DNA of 64,000 bases from Acidobacteriota bacterium (GTDB lineage: Bacteria > Acidobacteriota > Terriglobia > Terriglobales > Acidobacteriaceae), in NCBI GenBank assembly GCA_019244045.1, contig JAFATF010000549.1:1-64000 (forward strand). Reading direction: 5' to 3'. The notes under the pieces were generated by a model. It was not told the origin of the DNA. It worked only from the letters and a program-made list of their open reading frames with translations, and made no database searches. Position numbers and translations under genes: made by a program. Below are positions 28,829-37,166 of the stretch, in pieces (positions within the stretch are counted from its first letter, which is position 1; each line of letters begins with the position of its first letter).

Positions 28829-29772
28829 TTTCCTTTTCCCTTGCTCGGTGTCCCAGGCGTGGGTTTCAGTGGCACGAGGAAGGAAAATTTGCTTCCCGCA
28901 CCGATTTCACTTTCGACCCAAATTTTCCCGCCAAAGCCGTGCACCAGGCGGCGAGCAATGGCCAGGCCCAGACCCATACCGTTCGATTGCTTTTCGGTTT
29001 GGGGTATACGAAAGAAATCATCAAAAACTTCCAGATGAAATTCGGGTGCAATACCCGGACCCGTGTCCGAGACGCTCACTTTGACCGAGTTCGGTTGCGA
29101 GAGATTTTGCCGCCTTCGTTCGCCACTAGTGTTTGGCTTCTGCACCTGGCGTCGTTCCCACATGTGCGGCTCGACATGCAACCACACGGTCCCGCCGGCC
29201 GGCGTAAACTTTGAGGCATTCTCCAGCAAATTCGACAGCACCCGCTGAATTTTTGGCGCGTCAAAGGGAAACATCGGCACTTTATCGTTGGCGAGAAAAT
29301 AGAGCGCCAGACCCTTTTCCTGAAAACGGCTCGACCAAAGGCTGCATACTTCCGAGATGCAGGCGTTCAGGTTACCGGTTTCAAACTGCATGCGCAGCTC
29401 GCCTGTCTCAAGAACGCTGTAGGTCAGGAAATCCTGAATGAAATTCTGCAAGCGATGACCGCTGCTTGACATATCGCGCAGCACTTCCCTTTGACGGTCG
29501 TTCAGCGGACCGAGTTTCTCGCTTTGCAAAAGTTCAATGTAGCCGGAAAGAATGGATAGTGGAGTTTTCAGGTCATGGGCGGCGGAAGCCAGCGCATTGG
29601 TGCAGCGGTAAAGACGGTCCCGCAGGCGGCTATATTCTTCCGCCAGATTCTCCTGGCTGGAACCGTCGGGAGGAATCTCAGGCCTTACGCCTGCCCCCTC
29701 GATCTCCGGGCAATGGGTGGCCTCACTGCCTACATTGTTTGGTGGTAGACACGTATTGTCCGGGCTGGCCAT
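28825..29772 (-). CDS. Cytoplasmic sensor histidine kinase (partner of adjacent NtrC-type regulator)
   Basis: The 315-residue kinase has no membrane helix. After a disordered N-terminus the HisKA box reads SAAHDLKTPLSIL with His66. The HATPase carries LSNLLENASKF, SDTGPGIAP and GMGLGLAIA. No sensory domain is recognisable in the first 55 residues, so the signal is probably delivered by another protein. Its stop overlaps the start of the response regulator by 4 bp, a strong sign of a cognate pair. Length is short for a full sensor kinase. Confidence 0.88.
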   Translation of the reverse strand: MASPDNTCLPPNNVGSEATHCPEIEGAGVRPEIPPDGSSQENLAEEYSRLRDRLYRCTNALASAAHDLKTPLSILSGYIELLQSEKLGPLNDRQREVLRDMSSSGHRLQNFIQDFLTYSVLETGELRMQFETGNLNACISEVCSLWSSRFQEKGLALYFLANDKVPMFPFDAPKIQRVLSNLLENASKFTPAGGTVWLHVEPHMWERRQVQKPNTSGERRRQNLSQPNSVKVSVSDTGPGIAPEFHLEVFDDFFRIPQTEKQSNGMGLGLAIARRLVHGFGGKIWVESEIGAGSKFSFLVPLKPTPGTPSKGKGK

Positions 29773-29860
29773 GACAGAAAAAAAGAGGGAGGAGAACGTC
29801 TCACTTCAGAAGAGAGCTGACTTCGACCCGATACTATGATAATGATCTACAGCTGTCAAT

Positions 29861-29877
29861 GAAAATGCAACATTTTC
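29861..29877. promoter_or_regulatory. 7-bp palindrome between divergent kinase and PilZ genes
   Basis: GAAAATG and CATTTTC flank a 3-base centre in an AT-rich patch about 90 bp upstream of the kinase start. It could be an operator or enhancer half of the Fis-type activators encoded nearby. No second perfect copy was found. Confidence 0.35.
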
Positions 29878-30056
29878 GCCTTAGTGAGAAAACATTTGCA
29901 CTTTGTGTCTCGCCGGGGACGCACGTGGTAACCACCGCGAGTAACCTAACTTCTCGTTCCGCAACCGTGCCGGACAGCTTGCACCAAGCGGAGTTTCGGT
30001 TGAAAACTCAGGGCTCTGTGGACCATGCCTTCAGGGGGTCAGAAAAATGTATCGAT

Positions 30057-30072
30057 TGGCCCCTGAGGTGCC
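30057..30072 (+). promoter_or_regulatory. Candidate sigma-54 promoter upstream of PilZ gene
   Basis: TGGCCCCTGAGGTGCC keeps the GG and GC of the -24/-12 elements with the required 10-base spacing, and also TGGC and TGC. It lies 34 bp before the GTG start of the PilZ gene. GG-N10-GC is frequent by chance in GC-rich DNA, so this is tentative. Confidence 0.35.
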
Positions 30073-30105
30073 GTACCAGGAGAGCTTGCCGCTCTAAGCG
30101 CAGGA

Positions 30106-30531
30106 GTGTGCTTTATACCAGCAAAAGCCAACATTGAACGGCGCAAATGGGCGCGTCTGCCGTTAGCCATTCCTGTCTTTGTGAGGAGTCGCGATGACAA
30201 GGGCAAGGAATTCCTGGAGTTTGCTACGGCTTTGAATATCAGTGCAGCCGGCGCACTGGTGGCCGTGCGGCGGCTGTTGCCAGTCGCAGCGCAGCTTTCA
30301 TTAGAAATTCCCAGTGCTCCGCTGGCTGCTACGGCAAAGCTGCCCAAGGCATTACGAACCTTGCGCGCCAAGTGCGTGCGAGTAACCCATGCGGAAGGTT
30401 ACCATCTAGTGGGTCTGAAATTCTCCCGCCCCTTGCTGTCGGATTCTAAATTGACGCGTTCTCGACAAAGGAAAGACGGTTCTACGCATGTGAAAAGATT
30501 TTCTTCCCCTGAGCTGGCGTCGCCGGCGTGA
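30106..30531 (+). CDS. PilZ-domain protein (possible c-di-GMP receptor)
   Basis: The 141-residue product opens with the PilZ signature: ERRKWARLPL (R-x3-R type) near residues 11-20 and ALNISAAGALV (D/N-x-S-x2-G type) near residues 44-54. These motifs bind cyclic di-GMP in characterised members. GTG at 30106 is the only start in this frame; an AGGAG sequence overlaps it, so initiation may be weak. No other domain is present. Its location between the regulators and the EPS genes suggests c-di-GMP control of polysaccharide production. Confidence 0.82.
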   Translation: MCFIPAKANIERRKWARLPLAIPVFVRSRDDKGKEFLEFATALNISAAGALVAVRRLLPVAAQLSLEIPSAPLAATAKLPKALRTLRAKCVRVTHAEGYHLVGLKFSRPLLSDSKLTRSRQRKDGSTHVKRFSSPELASPA

Positions 30532-30640
30532 GAAGGAAGCTTGCTCACGTTTCATTTTTCCCTGGTTCGGCTCTCCTAAGTCTCTCGATCCCGGATAGAT
30601 AAGCCCCAATGAGGGGAAGAGCAGCCCGAGCGCTTGAGTT

Positions 30641-30656
30641 TGGCGCTTGGGGTGCA
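30641..30656 (+). promoter_or_regulatory. Candidate sigma-54 promoter upstream of receiver-less activator
   Basis: TGGCGCTTGGGGTGCA fits the -24/-12 pattern with TGGC, a further C and TGCA at correct spacing. It lies about 40 bp before the start at 30697. This would make the activator gene itself sigma-54 dependent, perhaps under the upstream NtrC-type regulator. Confidence 0.45.
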
Positions 30657-30696
30657 TCCGATCCCAGTTGTAAGGCGGTAGGGAAACGAGACAAAC

Positions 30697-31767
30697 ATGA
30701 CATCCACGATGAGTCCGGTTAGTTCCCTGGTGCAATCTCTCGGGGAAATCCCCCCGGCAGCTATTGTCTTTGGCCGATCCGAGACGATGTTAGCGGTGCG
30801 AGAGAGGCTCGAGAAGGTCGCAGCAGCGAACGTTCCCGTGCTCATTCAGGGTGAAAGCGGAACCGGCAAAGACATTATCGCCCGCATGATTCACGCGCAG
30901 TCGCCTTGGCGAGTTGGTCCGTTCGTCAAAGTGAACTGTCCGGCGATTCCCGGGACGCTGCTGGAGAGTGAATTGTTCGGCTACGAAAAAGGAGCTTTTA
31001 CCGGCGCCTATGGCACCAAGCCTGGTCGCGTGGAAATGGCCCACCGAGGCACTCTGTTTTTGGACGAGATTTCTGAGCTCGATTTGGGCCTGCAGTCAAA
31101 GCTTTTGCAGTTGTTGCAGGATGGGCAATTCTGCCGCATCGGCGCCCAGGAAGACAAAAAGGTTGAGGTGCGTGTGGTCTGCGCCACCAATCGCAGGCTG
31201 GAAGAAGAGATCGAAAACGGCACCTTCCGCCAGGATCTATTTTATCGCATCAATGTAGTGAACTTATATCTGCCGCCCTTACGGGAACGCCGCGGCGACA
31301 TCGCAGACTTGGCCAATTACTTCCTGGAATATTACAACCAGAAGTACAACTGTCGCGCCCGCACGTTGTCGCCGGAACTGGTCTCGGTTCTGCAGAAATA
31401 TCACTGGCCGGGTAATATTCGCGAGCTCGAGAATTTGATCAAGCGTTACGTCATACTGGGCAATGAAGAGGTGATCACCAGCGACTTGGTGACGCGCGAG
31501 CAGGAATATTTCAATCCGGAAATTCCCATTGATGGGCAGGTTTCCTTGAAAAAAATCACGCGGCAGGCGGTGCGCGAACTGGAACGCAAGGTGATCCTGA
31601 AGGTCTTACAAACTCATCACTGGAACCGCAAACAGGCCGCGAGGGCTCTCAGCATCAGTTATCGAGCGCTGCTTTACAAAATTCGTGATGCCGGCCTGCC
31701 CTCGAACCGCAGCGCTCACCGTCGCCAGGAGGAGCCAGTCAATCCTCAAACGACTGCCGAAGCCTAG
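30697..31767 (+). CDS. Sigma-54-dependent activator without receiver domain
   Basis: The 356-residue protein has a complete AAA+ activator core: Walker A GESGTGKD (52-59), GAFTGA (99-104), Walker B LFLDE (120-124), arginine fingers Arg178 and Arg184 in FRQDLFYRI, and sensor II in WPGNIREL. A C-terminal Fis-type HTH contains NRKQAARALSISYRALLY. No receiver or other sensor domain precedes the core, so activity must be set by expression or by another protein, as in PspF-like activators. Its HTH resembles those of the regulators at 27419 and 36192. Confidence 0.9.
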   Translation: MTSTMSPVSSLVQSLGEIPPAAIVFGRSETMLAVRERLEKVAAANVPVLIQGESGTGKDIIARMIHAQSPWRVGPFVKVNCPAIPGTLLESELFGYEKGAFTGAYGTKPGRVEMAHRGTLFLDEISELDLGLQSKLLQLLQDGQFCRIGAQEDKKVEVRVVCATNRRLEEEIENGTFRQDLFYRINVVNLYLPPLRERRGDIADLANYFLEYYNQKYNCRARTLSPELVSVLQKYHWPGNIRELENLIKRYVILGNEEVITSDLVTREQEYFNPEIPIDGQVSLKKITRQAVRELERKVILKVLQTHHWNRKQAARALSISYRALLYKIRDAGLPSNRSAHRRQEEPVNPQTTAEA

Positions 31768-31809
31768 GTTTTCTGCTCGGCGACTCAAGCCGGCCAAGGC
31801 GTGGGGCAC

Positions 31810-34089
31810 CTACTCGGCGATGTGCCGGCGAGCATCACTGGCATCGCTAAAGCTTGGATTGATCTTTAAAGCGCGCTCAAACTGTTGCTTGGCGAGTCCC
31901 GCCTGCTGCGTTTTTTCGTAAGCCAGTCCAAGATGGTAATAAAAAGTTGGATCGGGGGCGGGATTCTTGTCGAGCTTGATCGCTTCCTTGAAGAGATCAA
32001 TGGCGGAATTGTAGGCGCCCTTCTGCATGTAGGCAAAGCCCAGCGTATCGGCTGCGTTCGGCGATTCCGGCATCCCGCGGCGGGCAACTTGCGCCATCGA
32101 GAGCGCCACGTCGACGTTGCCGCCCTGTTCGAGCATCACATATGCCAGGTTGTTTGATGCCAGCGGATTGTCGGGCTGGATTTGCAAAGCCTTTTGGTAC
32201 ATCTCCTTGGCTTTGTCCCAGTCTTTTTTGGCTTCGTAGAGCTCGCCGGTGAGAATCAAGAACCGGAGGTCGCCGGGGTTGCTCTTCGCCGAAGCTAGAT
32301 AGGTGGCAATCGCCTGGTCGGCAGAGCCGCGAGCGACCTCCACCTGACCCAGCTTGAGCAGCGCATTGACATTGTTCTTGTCGAGATCGATGGCGCGTTT
32401 GAGTTCCGCCTCCGAGCCGGCCAGATCCTTTCTTTCGATCAGCAAGGATCCGAGGATGTAATGGTAATTGCTATTGGCTGGCCGTTTACCGAGTTGAGCT
32501 TGGACGCGAGCAATGGCTTTCTCTGGCTGCTTTTGCGCCAGATAAACGTTGGCAATTCCCAGCAGCGCCTCGGCAGCGTCATCGTCGCGCGCAAGAGCTT
32601 GCTCATAGAACTTGAGCGCTTCGGCAGGGCGACTCTCGAGCGCACGCAAGTTTCCCATTTGGATGTAACCTACGGGATTGTTCGGGGCTACCGCGATTGC
32701 TTTCTCGAGATCATTCTCTCCCTCCTCAATCTGCTTGCGATTGACCTCGGCGACAGCACGTAAAGCATAGCCATCGGGTAGATTGGGCTGGAGCTTGATT
32801 AGCTGCGCAGCCGTTTGGCGCAAAGCGTCCCATTCGCCATTGCGCATTTCTGCGCCAGAGAGCGCCTTGTGCGCGTCGATCAAATCGGGTTTGAGCCGGA
32901 CGGCGTCACGCCACTCGCTTTCCGCGCGGGAAACGTCGCCCATCATGTCAAAAGCTATGCCCAAGTGATAATGAGCGACGCCGTTGTCGGGTTCATTGTG
33001 CAGGACCTGCTGCAAAGTCTCAGAAGCATCGCGCGGTTGAGCTTCACGAATCTGAATCTGCCCGCGATAAACCAGGGCTTCGCCGTCGTTGGGGTTCGAC
33101 TTGAGCACCTCATCGTTCAGTTTCTTGGCTTCCCCGATTCGGTTCTTCAGAATCAATAATTGGATGTAGTTTTTCTTGGTCAGCAAGTCATTGCCGTGTT
33201 GCTCGAAGAGGGAGGCATACTCGGCGATCGCCTTGTCGAGGTCCCCGGTCGCGAAGTAGTAGTCTCCGAGCATGCGGTACGCCGTCGGATTATTCGGAAT
33301 GTCCGCCTTGGTTTGTTTGAGGAGTTGCTCAGTTTCTTGCTTCTTACCCTCGGCTATAAACAGGCGGGCCAGAGAGGCACGAGGATCGGGATTGGTGCGG
33401 TCGCTTGCCATCGCCCGGCGGAAGACTTGTTCGGCCTCAGAAAAGCGGGAGCGCTGCTGATAGAAGGCCCCCAGCGCGAGCTGAGGATTGATGTCTTTCG
33501 GATTCAAAGCCATGGCCTTCTTGAAACTGGCTTCGGCAGCATCCATATGGTTGGCCTGCAACTCTAAAATGGCCCGGTTCTGGTAAAGGTCGGAGCGCTC
33601 TGGGGCTATTTGAATTGCCTTGTCGATTTCCGTGAGAGCCGTTTCGATATCGTCCTGTCTGGCTTTGAGATTGGCTTCAACCATGTGGGCCTGTGCATTC
33701 AAGGGATTTTTCGCGAGCACCGCGTCCACGTGTTCCTGGGCAGATTTGTAGTCGCCCGAGAGCAACAGCAGATTTGCCAGATCCAGTTGTGCGTCCATAT
33801 GGTCGCGGTCGAGCTGCACCGTGCGGTCCAGTTCTTCGTACGCCGAGTTCCAGTTCTGCAACTTCAGCTGCGCCTGCGCCAGCTGGTAATGAGCATCGAC
33901 GAAGCGGGGATCCACCTGCAGGGCATTGCCGAACTGGATGGCGGCTTCCCGGTACTTACCTTTCTGGAAATAACGCTGTCCGCTTTCGAAATATTTTTGT
34001 TTGCGCAGGTTTGGATCACGCGAGCAGCCGAAAAGACAGGCCGCAATCAACGTAATCACTAGAACAGTACGCATCCAGATACCCATCAT
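31810..34089 (-). CDS. PrsT-like TPR-repeat lipoprotein of exosortase locus
   Basis: The 759-residue protein begins with a lipoprotein signal whose lipobox ends ACLFGC near residue 22. The rest is about 20 tandem TPR units, for example YFQKGKYREAAIQFGNAL and the last one around GLAYEKTQQAGLAKQQFERAL. It resembles the TPR lipoprotein PrsT of PEP-CTERM/exosortase loci, which probably scaffolds export or sorting at the envelope. The gene lies downstream of the exosortase and EpsI genes on the same strand, with 129 bp between. It converges with the receiver-less activator gene. Confidence 0.82.
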   Translation of the reverse strand: MMGIWMRTVLVITLIAACLFGCSRDPNLRKQKYFESGQRYFQKGKYREAAIQFGNALQVDPRFVDAHYQLAQAQLKLQNWNSAYEELDRTVQLDRDHMDAQLDLANLLLLSGDYKSAQEHVDAVLAKNPLNAQAHMVEANLKARQDDIETALTEIDKAIQIAPERSDLYQNRAILELQANHMDAAEASFKKAMALNPKDINPQLALGAFYQQRSRFSEAEQVFRRAMASDRTNPDPRASLARLFIAEGKKQETEQLLKQTKADIPNNPTAYRMLGDYYFATGDLDKAIAEYASLFEQHGNDLLTKKNYIQLLILKNRIGEAKKLNDEVLKSNPNDGEALVYRGQIQIREAQPRDASETLQQVLHNEPDNGVAHYHLGIAFDMMGDVSRAESEWRDAVRLKPDLIDAHKALSGAEMRNGEWDALRQTAAQLIKLQPNLPDGYALRAVAEVNRKQIEEGENDLEKAIAVAPNNPVGYIQMGNLRALESRPAEALKFYEQALARDDDAAEALLGIANVYLAQKQPEKAIARVQAQLGKRPANSNYHYILGSLLIERKDLAGSEAELKRAIDLDKNNVNALLKLGQVEVARGSADQAIATYLASAKSNPGDLRFLILTGELYEAKKDWDKAKEMYQKALQIQPDNPLASNNLAYVMLEQGGNVDVALSMAQVARRGMPESPNAADTLGFAYMQKGAYNSAIDLFKEAIKLDKNPAPDPTFYYHLGLAYEKTQQAGLAKQQFERALKINPSFSDASDARRHIAE

Positions 34090-34218
34090 TCAAAAATCTC
34101 CCAAGCTAAACTTCAATTATGACCGCCTGCCGACCGGGAACACGAGTGCTCGAATCTACCGCAATTGGTCTTGCACGGAAAGTTACGTTTCCGCCAACCC
34201 GGCTGGGCATGATCGCTT

Positions 34219-34875
34219 TCATCGCGGGATATAGTTGGTCAGAAGTGGCACGATTTCATTCGCCAGCGTAAGTACTCTCGCCTGAGCTTTACTCGGCTGC
34301 TCTCGCCGTCGTAAGGGCGTGGCCAGGCGTACCAGCGAACCATCGCTGCGATTCATCCGGATAGCGTCGGCAATGAGATAGAACTTGGCCCAGTATTCAC
34401 TGGCAAGCTCGCGATTGTGAGCTTGGTACCAGTAGATGACTAGTTCACGCTCATCGCCGCGCGCAATGACGTACTGGTTGGCGGGGAACGATCGCCAAGC
34501 GGGTAGATACAACGTTATGCGGCTGGACTCAACCGCTTGCCAGCCTGCGCCGGGCAGACAATGTTTGGGGGAATGTATCGTGTCACCGGTGCGCTGGCTG
34601 GGGAAATAGGCGATAAACAGATCTACAGTCGGCTCCGGGGTGGACGTGTTTTCATAGAGGCGAAGCAGAAACTCGCCGGGCCCGAGAATATCGAGAGTTT
34701 CCTTGTCAATGGGCACGTCTTTACCCGACCATGATCCGAGGTCAAAGGGAAATTTAGACAGCGGCACGTGAGCCGCGATGTTTTCCCGTCTGGAGCGCGC
34801 TTCGAGCAGCAAGCCGGTCGAAAGCAAGAGAGCGACGACCACAAAGAAACGAAGATCGAACCCACTTGACCGCAT
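34219..34875 (-). CDS. EpsI family protein (exosortase-associated)
   Basis: The 218-residue product starts with a membrane helix (FFVVVALLLSTGLLLEA) followed by a periplasmic domain. LGSWSGKDVPID, YFPSQRTGDTIHSPKHCLPGAGW and YWYQAHNRE are diagnostic of the EpsI/DUF3485 family, which accompanies exosortases and is sometimes fused to them. The chosen ATG overlaps the exosortase stop by one base (TGATG); the frame is open to 35175 but that part runs inside the exosortase gene. It is probably an accessory of protein sorting or EPS display. Confidence 0.88.
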   Translation of the reverse strand: MRSSGFDLRFFVVVALLLSTGLLLEARSRRENIAAHVPLSKFPFDLGSWSGKDVPIDKETLDILGPGEFLLRLYENTSTPEPTVDLFIAYFPSQRTGDTIHSPKHCLPGAGWQAVESSRITLYLPAWRSFPANQYVIARGDERELVIYWYQAHNRELASEYWAKFYLIADAIRMNRSDGSLVRLATPLRRREQPSKAQARVLTLANEIVPLLTNYIPR

Positions 34876-35768
34876 CACAAAGCCACTTTTTCGTGCCACA
34901 AAGAACCGAGCAACTTGTGTAATGAGAACAGCAGGAGCAGGGAGACCAGGAAGATCAGCCAGCCTGAAAACAAGTGAAAAAAGCCCTCCGCCTTGTCGGG
35001 ATCCCAATATTGCACCATTAGGCCTGTGCCCACAATTCTGAGGCTGTTGGCCGCCACCGCGATAGGAACGGAACAAGCCGCCAGTAGGACGCGAATCACT
35101 ATCCTTGGTTCCATTAGATAGCCATAGATAATGGCAAGGGTGGTCAGTGAAAGAAGCGAACGAATTCCGCTGCACGCCTCGGCGACTTCGAGCGGCATCG
35201 CCGGTATCTGAATAATATTTCCTTCCCGCAGAACCGGAACTCCCAACAGGGGCAGCAACCCGCTTGCGAGCTTCGACGCCAGTATTTGCAGTGGGAATGT
35301 GATCTGATTAAAGAGAATAGCCGGTATCGGAATCATGAGAATCAGGAACAAGCAGGGGAACAGCAGTTCCTTCTGCTGCGACCATCCGCGAAAGGCGACG
35401 ACCAAACCGGCCAGGACAATCAGAAAAGAGAAACGCGACAGGAAAAGCTCAGCGCCAAGATTGCCAATGACTAAGAGCACCAACCCCAGAGCGACGATTA
35501 GAGTGCCATACCAGGAAGGAGACTGCGGCAGGGTTGCGAGAATTCCCTTTTTGCGCCACACGAGATAGAGCGCAAAAGCAGGAACAAAGAATCCATGCGA
35601 AAAATTAGGATCCCTCCACCATTGAGCCGCCAGCCTTCCGAGTACCCCCAGGTAAAGCCATGCCACGAGAAGCAGCACGAGAAGGGTTTTCCACAGCAGC
35701 CTACGGTCGACCGGCCTTGATGTTTCAGCCTTGGCCACAGGGCCAAGCTCAGCGATTGGGCTCATCAA
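34875..35768 (-). CDS. Exosortase (membrane transpeptidase of PEP-CTERM-type system)
   Basis: The 297-residue integral membrane protein has about eight helices. All catalytic motifs are present: Cys199 in EVAEACSGIRSL, Arg244 in AAANSLRIV-type context and His265 in EGFFHLFSGW. Exosortases cleave and probably re-attach C-terminal sorting signals of surface proteins, usually beside EPS loci. EpsI follows with a one-base overlap and the TPR lipoprotein after that. No protein with a PEP-CTERM-like C-terminus was found in the window. The exact exosortase subclass cannot be set without profile scores. Confidence 0.9.
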   Translation of the reverse strand: MMSPIAELGPVAKAETSRPVDRRLLWKTLLVLLLVAWLYLGVLGRLAAQWWRDPNFSHGFFVPAFALYLVWRKKGILATLPQSPSWYGTLIVALGLVLLVIGNLGAELFLSRFSFLIVLAGLVVAFRGWSQQKELLFPCLFLILMIPIPAILFNQITFPLQILASKLASGLLPLLGVPVLREGNIIQIPAMPLEVAEACSGIRSLLSLTTLAIIYGYLMEPRIVIRVLLAACSVPIAVAANSLRIVGTGLMVQYWDPDKAEGFFHLFSGWLIFLVSLLLLFSLHKLLGSLWHEKVAL

Positions 35769-36191
35769 AATGTCTCAAGGGCGGGGGCTTCACACAGCTT
35801 ACGGGATTAACTCCAGGCGATCAATGCGAAATCGGTCCGACATCTGAGCCCGACCAGCTGCGCATATACCTGGTAACCAGTGATGCTGATCTTGAATGAT
35901 CCTAGCTATGTGATTGAATATATTAACTGGAACGTAATACCAACCGCGAGGAAAACAAGCGCAAGTTCGTTTTTCCAATGGTAAGAATGGGTAAAAACTT
36001 TCCCTTTTCTACGCAGGGGTGTACTCTGGGCCCAGGCATCGCAGCTACAATCCTAGATAAATGCCTGAATTTGCTGAGAAAACCCTATTTTTAGGTGTTC
36101 AGTGACGGCCGCGAGGTTGGCCCGTCCCGTGCTGCTGTCAGGCGAGAACACCGGACGAGGACTCCCTCCATTCAACTCCGGAAGGCTAAGT
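35769..36191. promoter_or_regulatory. Divergent control region of exosortase genes and EPS operon
   Basis: About 420 bp separate the exosortase start from the likely start of the EPS operon. The middle part is AT-rich (around 35895-35960). A weak sigma-54-like pattern, GGGCCCAGGCATCGCA, occurs at 36028-36043. Promoters and enhancers for both directions are expected here but no site is certain. Confidence 0.35.
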
Positions 36192-37148
36192 ATGGAAATG
36201 AGTATCCCCGAAGTGCCACAGGCCGAAAAGTTTGCCTCCGACCACAGTATCGAATCGGCTTTTGTCATCGGTGCCAGCCGCGCCATGCGGGGTCTTGACC
36301 GCGTCCTGCGAGAACTGGCGGGAAGCGAGATGCCCGTGCTGGTGATGGCAGAGCCGGGAGCAGGCAAGAGGCGCACGGCCGAATACATTCATCGGCTGTC
36401 GGAGCGCCATGGTCGACTCTTTCTCGTACTTACGGCTACCGAACTTACCAGAGATGCCTGTGACTGGGACCAGGTTCGTCAGCGCTTCTTCACCGCAGGC
36501 ACCATATACCTCGATGAGATAGGAATTTTGAACCTCGAGAGCCAACGCTCGCTTCTCGCCTTGCTGGGGCAGTTGGACGATGATGTCAATCCACCGGAAA
36601 GTGCGCGACTGATTTGCGGTACTGCCAAAGATCTCGAAGTCGAGGTTCGGGAGGGCCGTTTTCTCGAGGAGTTGCACTATCAGGTCAGCAGGTTGAGCCT
36701 GCGACTGCCTCCTCTACGGCAGCGCAAGGAAGATATTCCACATCTACTCGCATTTTTCCTACAACGCTATGCCGCCGAGTTGCATTGCCCGGTTCCGAGC
36801 CTCAGTGCCGAGACACAGCAGTTGTTCTCGGAATATTCGTGGCCGGGCAATCTGAAGGAACTCGAGGAGGCGGCCAGAGTCATCGTGACCATGGGTGATG
36901 AAGCCTTGGCCATGGGTGGCTTACGATCCCTGTTGACCAAATCCGAACGCCACAATGGTCGGCGTGTGTCGCTCAAAGAAGCAGCGAAGGCGGCCTCGCG
37001 AGAAGCGGAAAAGGAGCTCATTTTGCGCGTGCTGACGCGCACACGTTGGAACCGCCGGCGCGCGGCGGAAGAGTTGCAGATCAGTTACAAGGCGCTTTTG
37101 TACAAGCTGAAACAAATCGGGTATGGAGAGCTCGGCGGAGCCTCCTGA
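36192..37148 (+). CDS. Degenerate sigma-54 activator-like regulator (no GAFTGA loop)
   Basis: The 318-residue protein aligns throughout with sigma-54 activators but has lost key parts. Walker A reads AEPGAGKR (53-60) and Walker B YLDE is kept. Between them there are 16 fewer residues than in both sibling activators, which removes the GAFTGA loop. Both arginine fingers are replaced (FLEELHYQV), sensor I Asn is Ala (CGTA) and sensor II Arg is Lys (WPGNLKEL). The Fis HTH (WNRRRAAEELQISYKALLY) is intact. ATG 36192 has GGAAGG upstream; a GTG at 36102 is also possible. As first gene of the EPS operon it may be a DNA-binding repressor, scaffold or antagonist. Confidence 0.85.
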   Translation: MEMSIPEVPQAEKFASDHSIESAFVIGASRAMRGLDRVLRELAGSEMPVLVMAEPGAGKRRTAEYIHRLSERHGRLFLVLTATELTRDACDWDQVRQRFFTAGTIYLDEIGILNLESQRSLLALLGQLDDDVNPPESARLICGTAKDLEVEVREGRFLEELHYQVSRLSLRLPPLRQRKEDIPHLLAFFLQRYAAELHCPVPSLSAETQQLFSEYSWPGNLKELEEAARVIVTMGDEALAMGGLRSLLTKSERHNGRRVSLKEAAKAASREAEKELILRVLTRTRWNRRRAAEELQISYKALLYKLKQIGYGELGGAS

Positions 37149-37166
37149 GTATTCCGAGGAGAGATT

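Noticed and set aside
30001-30105. Possible cyclic di-GMP riboswitch before the PilZ gene
   Set aside because: The conserved GEMM core sequences could not be found; a sigma-54-like site explains the region better.
36028-36043. Sigma-54-like site before the pseudo-activator gene
   Set aside because: Only the GG and GC pairs plus a few bases match, which is expected by chance at this GC content, so it was not listed as a promoter.
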